A stretch of 64,000 nt of DNA from Mycolicibacterium sp. P9-64 (lineage in GTDB: Bacteria; Actinomycetota; Actinomycetes; Mycobacteriales; Mycobacteriaceae): the NCBI RefSeq assembly GCF_008329605.1, contig NZ_NPKO01000004.1, forward strand, positions 1 through 64,000, read 5' to 3'. This document shows positions 35,606 to 47,164 of this stretch, piece after piece. Position 1 is the first letter of the stretch. Each line of letters opens with the position of its first letter. Under the pieces are notes generated by a model, which saw only the letters and a program-made list of their open reading frames with translations, did not search any database and was not told the DNA's origin. The translations under genes and the position numbers were made by a program.

Positions 35606-37045
35606 CTAGTTGAAGCGCTTGAAGCAGCGGGCTTCGTCGCCGAGCACGCCCACGCGGAAGGCGTCGATGCGGGAGAACCCGGACGGCACCGATTCACCGT
35701 TGACGTCGCTGGCGACAAGACCGTTGACCAGGATCCCGGACACGGCCTCGTCGACGTCGCCCGCGGTCAGCGCGATGGTGTTGCCGTCGGGGGTGGTCAC
35801 CTCCTTGGTCATCTTCACCGTGGCCACGCCAGTGAGGCAGGCGGTGCGCAGCCCGGCCTCGGCGTTGTCGAGCGCGACACCGCCGTGCTCGTGCTGAAGG
35901 GCCTGCATGTAGCGCGACACCAGGATCGAATACGCGGTGTTGTCGCCGGTGACCAGGCCGCCGCCGTCGCCGTCCGCCTCCGCGGTGCCCACCTTCGCCA
36001 GCTCGGGCAGGTCGACGATGATCGTGTTGCTCGACGGGCAGTAGGCCACCGGCGGCGTGACCCTGGCGTCCGCGCAGTTCTCCGACTCGAACGTCACCGC
36101 GGGTGGTTTGGCAGGACTGAACAGGATGCCCATGGCCTCGACGATGGAGCGTACCGACTGTTCGGTGACGGGCAACTCGCCGGTCTGGTCGTCGGGGAGT
36201 AGCACGGGCAGATCGCCGCGGCGCTGCTCGATCTCCTTGGTGTCGATCGCCCTGCAGGACGACGCGCCGTCGGTGAAGCCGAACTGGAACGCCGACACCC
36301 GCTCGAACGCCGACCCGTGCTCGTCCTCGCCGACCTCGGGATCGGACTGGTTGAGCAACGGGTCGCGGAAGGCGATCATCGCGGCGAGCAGGTTGTTGAG
36401 CCCGTCGCCGGTGTTCAGCGTGAACCGCGGCGAATGGCCCTCGGCGACCCAGCGCATGTAGACCCCGGCCAGGCAGTCGGCCTGCTGTTCGGACACCAGC
36501 GTCGGGGTGCTCGGCTTGACCAGGTCGGCCTGATGCTGCACCGAGTGGCCGTACTCGTGGGCGAGCACCATCGTGACCGCCATGTCGCCGTTGGCCTTGC
36601 GCAGCGCGGGCAGCAGCTGGCCGCGGTCCCAGCCGATGGTGTTGTCGTCGAAGCAGTAGCCGGCGTTGACCAGCCCGTACGTCCCGTCGCCGCAGAATTC
36701 TTCGTCGAACCCGTCGGAGTCCCAGGACACGACCTGCTTGACCGGCGTGAACTCATTTCCGTCGAACGTTTCGGGGAAGGCCTGCTGCCAGAACTCCTCG
36801 ATGTCGCTGACCGCTTGACGGCCGAGTTCGTCGATGCGGCCGTTGTCGGTGCCGACCACGACGCGCGACGGTCCCGCCGGGTCGTCACGCAAGCCGGTGG
36901 GGCCGTCGGTGGCAGGCATGCCGGCGACGCTGAACGGGTCACTGAACACCGAGACCGGTTTGCCTTGCAATGTCGTCGAGCAGGATGCGATGAGCAGCGC
37001 AGCGCACGCCGCGACGACGACGCCTCCGAGGTGCCGTCGGCTCAT
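35606..37045 (-). CDS. lipoprotein neutral zinc metallopeptidase
   Basis: A 479-residue exported protein. The signal peptide ends in the lipobox LIAS-Cys22, so the mature protein is probably anchored to the membrane. The zinc-protease motif HEYGH gives His163, Glu164 and His167; upstream are CFDDNTIGWDRG and downstream EQQADCLAGVYMRW, as in YpfJ-like putative neutral metallopeptidases. ATG 37045 starts at the signal peptide; the frame open to 37588 is mostly antisense to dinG. Substrate unknown. It lies between the glucan and dinG genes, a place where I recall no such gene in M. tuberculosis. Confidence 0.88.
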   Translation of the reverse strand: MSRRHLGGVVVAACAALLIASCSTTLQGKPVSVFSDPFSVAGMPATDGPTGLRDDPAGPSRVVVGTDNGRIDELGRQAVSDIEEFWQQAFPETFDGNEFTPVKQVVSWDSDGFDEEFCGDGTYGLVNAGYCFDDNTIGWDRGQLLPALRKANGDMAVTMVLAHEYGHSVQHQADLVKPSTPTLVSEQQADCLAGVYMRWVAEGHSPRFTLNTGDGLNNLLAAMIAFRDPLLNQSDPEVGEDEHGSAFERVSAFQFGFTDGASSCRAIDTKEIEQRRGDLPVLLPDDQTGELPVTEQSVRSIVEAMGILFSPAKPPAVTFESENCADARVTPPVAYCPSSNTIIVDLPELAKVGTAEADGDGGGLVTGDNTAYSILVSRYMQALQHEHGGVALDNAEAGLRTACLTGVATVKMTKEVTTPDGNTIALTAGDVDEAVSGILVNGLVASDVNGESVPSGFSRIDAFRVGVLGDEARCFKRFN

Positions 37046-37155
37046 GCCGCCGCCTTTCACGTCGTGCGGCGGCCGGGACGGCGCGCGCTGAAAGTTCGCT
37101 GTCAGGATAGTGAACGCTTTGGGACAACGACCGAAAATGAGCGTGAGCTGCGAGC

Positions 37156-39144
37156 TCACCCAGATCTGAGGCGCTCCAGCGCGGCCCTGACCCGCTCGGG
37201 GTCGGTCGTGGACCAGAACGGCGGCAGAGATGCTCGCAGGAATCCTGCGTACCGCGCCGTCGCCATCCGCGAGTCGAGTACGGCGACGACGCCCCTGTCG
37301 TCGATGCCGCGCAGCAGTCGGCCCGCGCCCTGTGCGAGCAGCAGCGCCGCGTGGCTGGCCGCGACGGCCATGAACCCGTTGCCGCCGCGCGCGGCGATGG
37401 CGCGCTGCCGCGCCGTGATCAGCGGATCGTCGGGCCGGGGGAACGGAATGCGGTCGATCAGCACCAGTGTCAGCGACGGGCCAGGCACGTCGACGCCCTG
37501 CCACAGCGACAGCGTGCCGAACAGTGACGACTCGTCGTCCTCGGCGAACCGGCGGACGAGGGCCATCGTGGTGTCCTCGCCCTGGCACAGCACCGGGGTG
37601 TCGAGCCGACCGCGCATCGCCTCGGTCGCGGCCTTGGCGGCGCGCATCGACGAGAACAGGCCGAGCGTGCGCCCGCCAGCCGCGGTGATCAGGCCCTCGA
37701 TCTCGTCGAGCTGTTCGGTCGACCCGGCGCTGTCACGGCCAGGCGGAGGCAGGTGCGCGGCGACGTAGAGGATGCCGGACTTGGCGTGCGCGAACGGGGA
37801 CCCGACGTCGATGCCGCGCCACCCGGCGTCCTTGTCGCCGCCCCAGAGCCCCCAGGACCGTGCCATCGCGTCGAAGGTGCCGCCGACGGTCAGCGTCGCC
37901 GAGGTCAGGATCACCGTCGACTGATCGAAGATCCTGCCGCGCAACAGGTTCGCCACCGACAGGGGTGCCACCCGCAGGATGGCCCGCATGGCGGAGCCTG
38001 CACCGCGGGCCTCCTCGTGGTCGAGCCAGACCACTTCGGTCCGATCGGGGATGGCAGGACCGAACGACACCAGGATGCGCGAGGCGGTGTCGCTGATGTC
38101 GGTCAGCGCCGTCACTGCTTCGTTGCGGGCCGCCGCGGCCTTGGGATCGTTCGGCGCGGTGTCGATCGCCGAGCGAACCTTGTCGGCGGCGTCGCGCAAC
38201 ACCGTCAGGTAGGTGGCCATCTCGTCGTCGAGGCGGTCGATCCGCCCGGGCTCGGCATCGTGGATGGCCGAGGAGAACGTCGCCGACGCGGCCTCGAAGC
38301 GTTGTGCCAGTTCGGCATCCACCAGTCGACCCGCGCGCCGCTGTGCAACGCCGAGTGTGGTTGCAGACAGCTCCGCGGTCGCCACGCTCGTCACCCGGTC
38401 GACGAGTTCGTGCGCCTCGTCGACGACGAGCAGACTGTGTTCTGGCAGCACGTTGGCATCGGCGATGGCGTCGATGGCGAGCAGTGCGTGATTGGTCACC
38501 ACGACGTCGGCCGAGCCGGCCTTGGCGCGGGCCTTCTCGGCGAAGCAGTCGGTTCCGAACGTGCATCGCGTGGCGCCGATGCATTCGCGTGCCGAGACGC
38601 TGACCTGGCCCCACGACCGGTCCTGCACGCCGGGGACGACGTCGTCGCGGTCACCGGTCTCGGTATCCGACGACCATTCGGTGAGCCGCTTGACGTCGCG
38701 GCCGAGGGCCGTCGTCGCGACCGCGTCGAACAGCTCCTCCTGTGGCCGTTCGTCCGACTCGGCAGCCCCGTTGTGAATCTTGTTCAGGCACAGGTAGTTT
38801 CCGCGGCCCTTGAGTAGCGCGAAGACGGGCTTGCGGGGAAGTTCGGCGGCCAACGCATCGGCAAGTCGGGGCAGGTCGCGGTCGACGAGTTGGCGCTGCA
38901 GCGCGATGGTCGCCGTCGACACCACCACCGGCTCGCTGGCCTCGATGGCCTTCGCGATGGCAGGCACCAGATAGGCCAGCGACTTGCCCGTGCCAGTGCC
39001 TGCCTGCACGGCGAGGTGCTCGCCGCTGTCGAAGGCACGCTCGACCGCCTCGGCCATCTCGATCTGGCCGCTGCGTTCGGTGCCACCCAGTGCGGCGACG
39101 GCCGCGGCCAGCAGGCCGGTGGCGCGGGTGGGTGGGTCAGGCAC
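37156..39144 (-). CDS. dinG: DinG-like ATP-dependent DNA helicase
   Basis: A 662-residue superfamily 2 helicase of the XPD/DinG group. Walker A is QAGTGTGKSLAYLVPA, the DEAH box is LLVVDEAHEL, and the C-terminal motifs include SLWQGVDVPGPS and QGAGRLLRG. Four cysteines in YLCLNK, ARECIGATRC and TDCFAEKA can hold the 4Fe-4S cluster of this family. It unwinds branched or R-loop structures in DNA repair. GTG start overlaps the 3' end of pncB by eight bases. Same place as Rv1329c. Confidence 0.93.
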   Translation of the reverse strand: MPDPPTRATGLLAAAVAALGGTERSGQIEMAEAVERAFDSGEHLAVQAGTGTGKSLAYLVPAIAKAIEASEPVVVSTATIALQRQLVDRDLPRLADALAAELPRKPVFALLKGRGNYLCLNKIHNGAAESDERPQEELFDAVATTALGRDVKRLTEWSSDTETGDRDDVVPGVQDRSWGQVSVSARECIGATRCTFGTDCFAEKARAKAGSADVVVTNHALLAIDAIADANVLPEHSLLVVDEAHELVDRVTSVATAELSATTLGVAQRRAGRLVDAELAQRFEAASATFSSAIHDAEPGRIDRLDDEMATYLTVLRDAADKVRSAIDTAPNDPKAAAARNEAVTALTDISDTASRILVSFGPAIPDRTEVVWLDHEEARGAGSAMRAILRVAPLSVANLLRGRIFDQSTVILTSATLTVGGTFDAMARSWGLWGGDKDAGWRGIDVGSPFAHAKSGILYVAAHLPPPGRDSAGSTEQLDEIEGLITAAGGRTLGLFSSMRAAKAATEAMRGRLDTPVLCQGEDTTMALVRRFAEDDESSLFGTLSLWQGVDVPGPSLTLVLIDRIPFPRPDDPLITARQRAIAARGGNGFMAVAASHAALLLAQGAGRLLRGIDDRGVVAVLDSRMATARYAGFLRASLPPFWSTTDPERVRAALERLRSG

Positions 39145-40444
39145 GGTGCCTCGCGGGCGGGACCATGCGGGTCGGGACGGCAGGCTCGCCGCGGGAGAGC
39201 TTCAGCCCATGCCAGGGCAGGCTGTGCAGCCCGGCGCCGACGCGTGCGCGGGCGTCGTCCAGCACCAGGTCGGTGACCGATTCGCCAGAACGCACCAGCG
39301 GCACCGCGAGCGGCCTGGCGACGAGGTCGCCCTCTGCGGCCGGGGGCTCACCGGCCGGATGCACGATCTCCTCGACGATGGTGCCCGACGGCTTGGCCAA
39401 CCGGTGGGCCTGCTTGCGGCCACCGTGGGATTCCTTGTGGCTGCTGCGTTTCTCCACGGGGACGCCGTCCACCTCGACCAGCTTGTAGACCATGCCCGCG
39501 GTGGGGGCGCCGGATCCGGTGACCAACGACGTGCCCACCCCGAAGCTGTCGACGGGTTCGGCGCGCAGCGAGGCGATGGCGAACTCGTCGAGATCGCTGG
39601 ACACGACGATCTTCGTCTCGGTCGCGCCAAGGCCGTCGAGCTGTTCGCGGACTTGCCTGACCAGCACGCCGAGGTCACCGGAGTCGATGCGGACCGCGCC
39701 GAGGTCTGGACCTGCGGCGGCGACGGCGTTGGCCACTCCGGTGGTGATGTCGTAGGTGTCGACGAGCAGCGTCGTGCCTTTGCCGAGCGCGGCGACCTGC
39801 GACCGGAAGGCCGCCATCTCGTCGGGACCGTCCTCGGTGGCGTGCAGGAGCGTGAATGCGTGCGCGCTGGTACCCAGCGTCGGTACGCCGTAGCGGCGCT
39901 GCGCTGCGAGGTTCGAGGTTCCGGCGAACCCGGCCAGGTAGGCGGCCCGCGCGGCAGAGACGGCGGCCTGTTCGTGGGTGCGACGGGAGCCCATCTCGAT
40001 CAGCGGACGGCCCTCGGCCGCACTGACCATCCTGGCGGCCGCCGACGCGATCGCCGAGTCGTGATTGAAGATCGACAGGGCCAGCGTCTCGAGGATCACG
40101 CACTCGGCGAAGGTGCCGTGCACCGACAGCACGGGGGAGCCGGGGAAGTACAGCTCACCCTCCGGGTAGCCGTCGACGTCACCGTTGAATCGGTAGCTCG
40201 ACAGGTAGTCGAGGGTTGCCGGGTCGAGGAAGTCGGCGAGCATGCCGAGCGCATCGTCGTCGAACGTGAACTGCGGCAACGATTCCACGAACCGGGCGGT
40301 GCCGGCGACCACTCCGTAGCGGCGTCCCTCGGGCAGTCGGCGGGCGAATAGTTCGAACGTGGTGCGACGATGCGCGGTGCCGTCCTGCAGCGCGGCGGCA
40401 AGCATCGTCAGTTCGTACTTGTCGGTCAACAACGCCGTGGTCAC
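39137..40444 (-). CDS. pncB: nicotinate phosphoribosyltransferase PncB
   Basis: A 435-residue enzyme that makes nicotinate mononucleotide in NAD salvage. It opens with [15 protein letters not shown], the family hallmark, and carries [57 protein letters not shown] and [15 protein letters not shown] start with TACGGT seven bases upstream. It is divergent from clpS with 44 bases between them and overlaps dinG downstream, as at Rv1330c-Rv1329c. Confidence 0.95.
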   Translation of the reverse strand: MTTALLTDKYELTMLAAALQDGTAHRRTTFELFARRLPEGRRYGVVAGTARFVESLPQFTFDDDALGMLADFLDPATLDYLSSYRFNGDVDGYPEGELYFPGSPVLSVHGTFAECVILETLALSIFNHDSAIASAAARMVSAAEGRPLIEMGSRRTHEQAAVSAARAAYLAGFAGTSNLAAQRRYGVPTLGTSAHAFTLLHATEDGPDEMAAFRSQVAALGKGTTLLVDTYDITTGVANAVAAAGPDLGAVRIDSGDLGVLVRQVREQLDGLGATETKIVVSSDLDEFAIASLRAEPVDSFGVGTSLVTGSGAPTAGMVYKLVEVDGVPVEKRSSHKESHGGRKQAHRLAKPSGTIVEEIVHPAGEPPAAEGDLVARPLAVPLVRSGESVTDLVLDDARARVGAGLHSLPWHGLKLSRGEPAVPTRMVPPARHRA

Positions 40445-40451
40445 ACGCCCA

Positions 40452-40457
40452 ACCGTA
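40452..40457 (-). promoter_or_regulatory. -10 hexamer TACGGT, leaderless pncB start
   Basis: On the minus strand TACGGT is followed by seven bases and the pncB GTG, giving a predicted leaderless transcript. Confidence 0.55.
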
Positions 40458-40475
40458 TCGGGTTTGGGCCCCGGC

Positions 40476-40481
40476 TATTCT
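40476..40481 (+). promoter_or_regulatory. -10 hexamer TATTCT, leaderless clpS start
   Basis: TATTCT is followed by seven bases and ATG 40489. With the pncB promoter it shares a 44-base divergent region, so the two polymerases cannot bind at the same time. Confidence 0.6.
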
Positions 40482-40488
40482 TGGCGAC

Positions 40489-40803
40489 ATGGTTACGCCG
40501 GCGCGGACTCGTCCGGGGACGAGCGAGGAAACGAGCGTCGATCGGTCTTCGGAAGCGGATGCGGACACCGACAGCCCTTGGGTGACGCTCGTCTGGGACG
40601 ACCCCGTGAACCTCATGTCATACGTCACCTACGTCTTCCAGAAGCTCTTCGGCTACGACGAGCCAAAGGCCACCAAGTTGATGATGCAGGTGCACGAGGA
40701 GGGCAAGGCCGTCGTGTCTGCGGGCAGTCGCGAGTCGATGGAGGTCGACGTCTCCAAGCTGCACGCCGCCGGGCTGTGGGCCACGATGCAGCAGGACCGC
40801 TGA
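40489..40803 (+). CDS. clpS: ATP-dependent Clp protease adapter ClpS
   Basis: A 104-residue adapter that delivers N-degron proteins to ClpC/ClpP. After a flexible N-terminal tail of about 28 residues the core has [21 protein letters not shown] and [17 protein letters not shown], with the usual residues for N-degron binding (DDPVN, MQVH). Same place as Rv1331, and first gene of a plus-strand run reaching the rhomboid gene. Confidence 0.94.
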   Translation: MVTPARTRPGTSEETSVDRSSEADADTDSPWVTLVWDDPVNLMSYVTYVFQKLFGYDEPKATKLMMQVHEEGKAVVSAGSRESMEVDVSKLHAAGLWATMQQDR

Positions 40804-40810
40804 GGCGTAC

Positions 40811-41392
40811 GTGCGCAAGTGGAAGCGGGTGGACACCGCGGGCGGACCGCGCCTGCGTTCGTCGTTGGCGGCGCACGAGTCGGCACTGTTGCAGAGCCTG
40901 GTGAAGTCGTTGGTGGACATGCTCGACGGCCGCGAATCAACCTCGCCGAGAGACGAACTCGCAGAGATCACCGGCATGCGGACGGGTCACTCCACGCCGC
41001 CGGAGGACGATACGATGCGGCGGCTGCTGCCCGACTTCTACCGGCCCCAGACCGAACATCCGGCCGGTTCGGCAGCTGCGGAGAGCCTCAATAGCGCGCT
41101 GCGCGGTCTGCACGAGCCCGACATCATCGACGCGAAACGCCAAGCGGCGCACCGCCTTCTGGACACCCTCCCGCCCAAGGGCGGCAAGTTCGAGATCACC
41201 GAGGAGGACGGGCACTGCTGGGCGGCCGCCGTCAACGACGTGCGACTTGCCCTGGGCACCATGCTCGACATCGGTCCCCACGGTCCCGACCGGCTGCCGC
41301 CGGAGCACCCCATGGCCGGGCACCTCGACGTCTATCAGTGGCTGACCGTGCTGCAGGAATACCTCGTCCTTGGCTTGATGAGCCGCTCGTGA
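40811..41392 (+). CDS. DUF2017 protein (Rv1332-like)
   Basis: A 193-residue all-helical protein, conserved after clpS in actinobacteria and of unknown function. DUF2017 traits are the early VDTAGGPRLRSSLAAHESALLQSLV region, the central RLLPDFYRP stretch and the C-terminal VNDVRLALGTMLDI with HLDVYQWLTVLQEYLV. GTG start eight bases after the clpS stop; its own stop overlaps the next gene's start (GTGA). Its tight link with clpS suggests a role near protein turnover, though this is only inferred. Confidence 0.9.
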   Translation: MRKWKRVDTAGGPRLRSSLAAHESALLQSLVKSLVDMLDGRESTSPRDELAEITGMRTGHSTPPEDDTMRRLLPDFYRPQTEHPAGSAAAESLNSALRGLHEPDIIDAKRQAAHRLLDTLPPKGGKFEITEEDGHCWAAAVNDVRLALGTMLDIGPHGPDRLPPEHPMAGHLDVYQWLTVLQEYLVLGLMSRS

Positions 41393-42426
41393 CGGGCGCC
41401 ATCACCGACGTGTCCGGCATCTTCGTCGGCCACCACCACAGGCTCGACGACGACGCCGAACTCGGCGCCGGGTGGGCCTGCGGAACCACCGTCGTACTCA
41501 CCCCGCCCGGCACCGTCGGCGCCGTCGACGTCCGGGGGGGAGCGCCAGGCACCCGTGAAACGGATCTGCTGGACCCGGCCAACAGCGTGCGCTACGTCGA
41601 CGCCGTCGTGCTCACCGGTGGCAGCGCCTACGGGTTGGCCGCCGCCGATGGCGTCATGACCTGGCTCGAGCAGCACGACCGCGGCGTGGTGATGGACGGC
41701 GGTGTCGTGCCGATCGTTCCTGCCGCGGTGATCTTCGATCTGCCCGTCGGCGGGTGGCAGTGCCGCCCGACCGCCGAGTTTGGCTACGCAGCCGCCGAGG
41801 CCGCAGGCATCGACGTCGCGACGGGCACCGTCGGCGCAGGCGTCGGTGCGCGGGCAGGCGCGCTCAAGGGCGGCGTCGGCACGGCATCGGTTCGGCTCGA
41901 CGACATCGGGGTCACGGTCGGCGCCATCGTCGTGGTCAACTCGGCGGGCAACGTCGTCGACCCGGCGACGGGGCTGCCGTGGATGGCCGAGTTCGTCGCG
42001 GAGCTGAACCTGGTGGCGCCGCCTGCGGATCAGATCAGCGCCTTGAGTGAGCGCGCCGACGAAATGTCGGTGCTGAACACGACCATCGCCGTCGTCGCGA
42101 CGGACGCACTGCTGAGCCCTGCCGCGTGTCGGCGCGTTGCGGTCGCCGCGCAGGACGGCCTTGCACGCACCATCCGTCCGTCGCACACCCCGCTGGACGG
42201 TGACTCCGTGTTTGCGCTCGCGACGGGCGCCGTCGAGGTCGAACCACCCAGCGACACCCCCGCGGCGATGTCACCGGAGACGAAGTTGACGACGGTCATC
42301 GGCGCCGCGGCCGCGGACTGTCTGGCCCGCGCGGTCCTGGCCGGAGTGCTGGCCGCCGAGTCGGTCGCCGGAATACCGACTTACCGTGGCGTGTTGCCGG
42401 GAGCGTTCAGCGACGATGCGCACTAG
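41389..42426 (+). CDS. P1 family (DmpA/S58) peptidase
   Basis: A 345-residue N-terminal-nucleophile hydrolase-like protein. The early GAITDVSGIFVGHHHR, GCTTVVLTPP-like GTTVVLTPPGTVGAVDVRGGAPGTRETDLLD, TGGSAYGLAAADGVM and later NTTIAVVATDALLSPAACRRVAVAAQDGLAR are characteristic; in DmpA the chain cuts itself before the conserved NTTI nucleophile residue. GTG 41389 overlaps the DUF2017 stop by four bases. Same place as Rv1333. Members act as aminopeptidases or amidases; the natural substrate is unknown. Confidence 0.92.
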   Translation: MTGAITDVSGIFVGHHHRLDDDAELGAGWACGTTVVLTPPGTVGAVDVRGGAPGTRETDLLDPANSVRYVDAVVLTGGSAYGLAAADGVMTWLEQHDRGVVMDGGVVPIVPAAVIFDLPVGGWQCRPTAEFGYAAAEAAGIDVATGTVGAGVGARAGALKGGVGTASVRLDDIGVTVGAIVVVNSAGNVVDPATGLPWMAEFVAELNLVAPPADQISALSERADEMSVLNTTIAVVATDALLSPAACRRVAVAAQDGLARTIRPSHTPLDGDSVFALATGAVEVEPPSDTPAAMSPETKLTTVIGAAAADCLARAVLAGVLAAESVAGIPTYRGVLPGAFSDDAH

Positions 42427-42455
42427 TGCGTTCACAGCCTAGGAGGGAGCCGACC

Positions 42456-42869
42456 GTGCTGGTGATTCGCAGCGACCTGGTCGACGCCATGGTCGCCCAT
42501 GCGCGCGCCGATCATCCCGACGAGGCGTGCGGCGTCATCGCGGGACCGGAGGGTTCCGACCGTCCCGAGCGATTCATCAAGATGGACAACGCCGAGCGGT
42601 CGCCGACGTTCTACCGGTTCGACTCCGGCGAGCAGCTCAAGGTGTGGCGCGCCATGGATGAGGCGGATGAGACGCCCGTCGTCATCTACCACTCGCACAC
42701 CGCCACCGAGGCCTACCCCAGCCGCACCGACATCTCCTATGCCTCCGAGCCCGATGCACACTACGTCCTGATCTCCACCCGTGACGAGCATGAACACGAG
42801 CTGCGCAGCTACCGCATCCTCGAGGGCGTCGTCACCGAAGAACCCGTCAACATCGTCTCTGCCTACTAG
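42456..42869 (+). CDS. mec: [CysO sulfur-carrier]-S-L-cysteine hydrolase Mec
   Basis: A 137-residue JAMM/MPN+ zinc protease that frees cysteine from the C-terminus of CysO. The zinc ligands His79 and His81 (YHSHTATEAYPSRTD) and Asp92, with Glu23 in DEACGVIAG, form the complete JAMM set. GTG 42456 follows a strong AGGAGGGAG site by six bases; the earlier start at 42426 is less likely. It precedes cysO and cysM, as in Rv1334-Rv1336. Confidence 0.95.
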   Translation: MLVIRSDLVDAMVAHARADHPDEACGVIAGPEGSDRPERFIKMDNAERSPTFYRFDSGEQLKVWRAMDEADETPVVIYHSHTATEAYPSRTDISYASEPDAHYVLISTRDEHEHELRSYRILEGVVTEEPVNIVSAY

Positions 42870-42881
42870 AAGGACCAGTCC

Positions 42882-44798
<1,917 letters not shown>

Positions 44799-44981
44799 CG
44801 AGCCCGTGATGCCTCGAGCAGAATTTGCTGGAGTGAGGCGTCCGCCACAGTCGGGGCGATTCTGGTCGGGCGTCGCTGCGACCGTTGAGCCTGGTGAAGC
44901 ATCACACGGTGACGGAAGAATGAAACTCATCGCCCAATGCTGTGATGTTTTCGCGCAAGCAAGATCGGGCATGGCAAGCTA
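44799..44981. other. intergenic gap where murI is expected
   Basis: In M. tuberculosis the glutamate racemase gene murI (Rv1338) lies between the rhomboid and Rv1339 genes. Here there are only 183 bases, with no open frame resembling the MurI motifs FDSGVGG, IACNSAS or LGCTHYP on either strand. The gene has been lost or moved. Confidence 0.7.
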
Positions 44982-45755
44982 GTGAGCGTGCGAATCACCG
45001 TACTGGGATGCTCCGGCAGTGTCGTCGGGCCAGATTCGCCAGCTTCGGGATATTTGGTAAGCGCACCCGATACGCCACCGCTGGTGATCGACTTCGGCGG
45101 CGGCGTGCTGGGCGCGCTGCAACGCCACGCCGATCCCGGCACCGTGAACGTGCTGCTTTCGCACCTACACGCCGATCACTGCCTCGACCTCCCCGGCCTG
45201 TTCGTGTGGCGCCGCTACCATCCGAATCCGCCGGAGGGCCGCGCCCTGATGTACGGGCCCGCCAACACCTGGGCACGGCTCGGTGCGGCCTCGTCACCGG
45301 AGGGCCGCGAGATCGATGACTTCTCCGACATCTTCGAGATCCACAACTGGGTCGACAACCAGCCGGTCGACATCGGCACGCTGTCCGTGGTGCCCCGGCT
45401 GGTGTGCCATCCGACCGAGTCCTACGGCATGCGGTTCACCGACCCGTCCGGCGCGACGTTCGTCTACAGCGGCGACACCGGGTACTGCGACGCGGTCGTC
45501 GAGCTCGCCCGCGGGGCCGACGTCTTCCTGTGCGAGGCGTCCTGGACGGATGCGCCCGACCGTCCGCCGAGACTTCACCTGTCCGGCAAAGAGGCGGGCA
45601 TGGCCGCGCGAAACGCCGGCGTGCGCGAGCTGCTCCTGACCCACATTCCCCCGTGGACGTCCCGTGAAGACGTGATCAGCGAGGCCAAGGCCGAGTTCGA
45701 CGGCCCCGTGCACGCCGTCGTGTGCGACGAGACGTTCGACGTCACCCATCACTGA
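44982..45755 (+). CDS. cyclic nucleotide phosphodiesterase, MBL fold (Rv1339-like)
   Basis: A 257-residue metallo-beta-lactamase-fold protein. The metal site has LLSHLHADHCLDLPG (HxHxDH), SGDTGYCD and LLTHIPPW. Rv1339 has been described as an atypical cAMP phosphodiesterase whose changes affect drug tolerance; the present protein is close to it from SVRITVLGCSGSV to the VHAVVCDETF end. The start is GTG 44982 or the nearby GTG 44988. It would balance the membrane cyclase at 21713-23317. Confidence 0.9.
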   Translation: MSVRITVLGCSGSVVGPDSPASGYLVSAPDTPPLVIDFGGGVLGALQRHADPGTVNVLLSHLHADHCLDLPGLFVWRRYHPNPPEGRALMYGPANTWARLGAASSPEGREIDDFSDIFEIHNWVDNQPVDIGTLSVVPRLVCHPTESYGMRFTDPSGATFVYSGDTGYCDAVVELARGADVFLCEASWTDAPDRPPRLHLSGKEAGMAARNAGVRELLLTHIPPWTSREDVISEAKAEFDGPVHAVVCDETFDVTHH

Positions 45756-45770
45756 GTCATGGCCGCCCGT

Positions 45771-45776
45771 TAGGGT
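45771..45776 (+). promoter_or_regulatory. -10 hexamer TAGGGT, leaderless rph start
   Basis: TAGGGT is followed by six bases and GTG 45783, so the rph mRNA probably begins at its start codon. Confidence 0.6.
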
Positions 45777-45782
45777 TGCTGG

Positions 45783-46565
<783 letters not shown>

Positions 46566-46576
46566 CCAATCTGCTG

Positions 46577-47164
46577 GTGGCCAGCCGCAACCTCAAGAAG
46601 CTGGCCGAACTGCATCGTGTGCTCGACGCCGCGGGGGTGTCGGGGCTGGACCTGTTGTCGTTGAACGACGTGCCTGCCTTCGACGAGGCGCCCGAGACGG
46701 GTGCGACGTTCGAGGAGAACGCCTTGGCCAAGGCGCGAGATGCGTTCCGCGCGACCGGCGTACCTGCCGTCGCCGACGATTCCGGGATCGCCGTTGATGC
46801 GCTGAACGGGATGCCCGGTGTGCTGTCGGCGCGATGGGCGGGATCCCACGGCGACGATCTGGCGAATCTACGGCTGTTGTTGGGCCAACTCGGCGACGTG
46901 CCCGACGAGCGGCGGGGCGCGGCGTTCGTCTCGGCGTGCGCGTTGGTGTCCTCGGCAGGCGAGACCGTGGTGCGGGGGGAGTGGCCTGGCGTGGTGGCCC
47001 GCGAGCCGCGCGGTGACGGCGGGTTCGGTTACGACCCGATCTTCGTACCCGTCGGGTCCGCTCGTTCGGCCGCGGAACTCACTGCTGCCGAGAAGGACGC
47101 GGCGTCACACCGCGGGCGGGCCTTGGCGCTGCTGGTGCCCGCGTTGCGCGAGCTGGCTGGGTGA
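46577..47164 (+). CDS. rdgB: XTP/dITP diphosphatase (RdgB/HAM1)
   Basis: An enzyme that removes ITP, dITP and XTP from the nucleotide pool. ASRNLKKLAEL, TFEENALAKARDAF, VADDSGIAVDALNGMPGVLSARWAG and DGGFGYDPIFVP are family hallmarks. The start is unsettled: GTG 46577 gives 195 residues but cuts into the first beta strand, while CTG 46562 gives [10 protein letters not shown], matching the remembered Rv1341 N-terminus, and overlaps the rph stop (CTGA). The last 86 bases overlap the convergent TetR gene. Confidence 0.92.
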   Translation: MASRNLKKLAELHRVLDAAGVSGLDLLSLNDVPAFDEAPETGATFEENALAKARDAFRATGVPAVADDSGIAVDALNGMPGVLSARWAGSHGDDLANLRLLLGQLGDVPDERRGAAFVSACALVSSAGETVVRGEWPGVVAREPRGDGGFGYDPIFVPVGSARSAAELTAAEKDAASHRGRALALLVPALRELAG

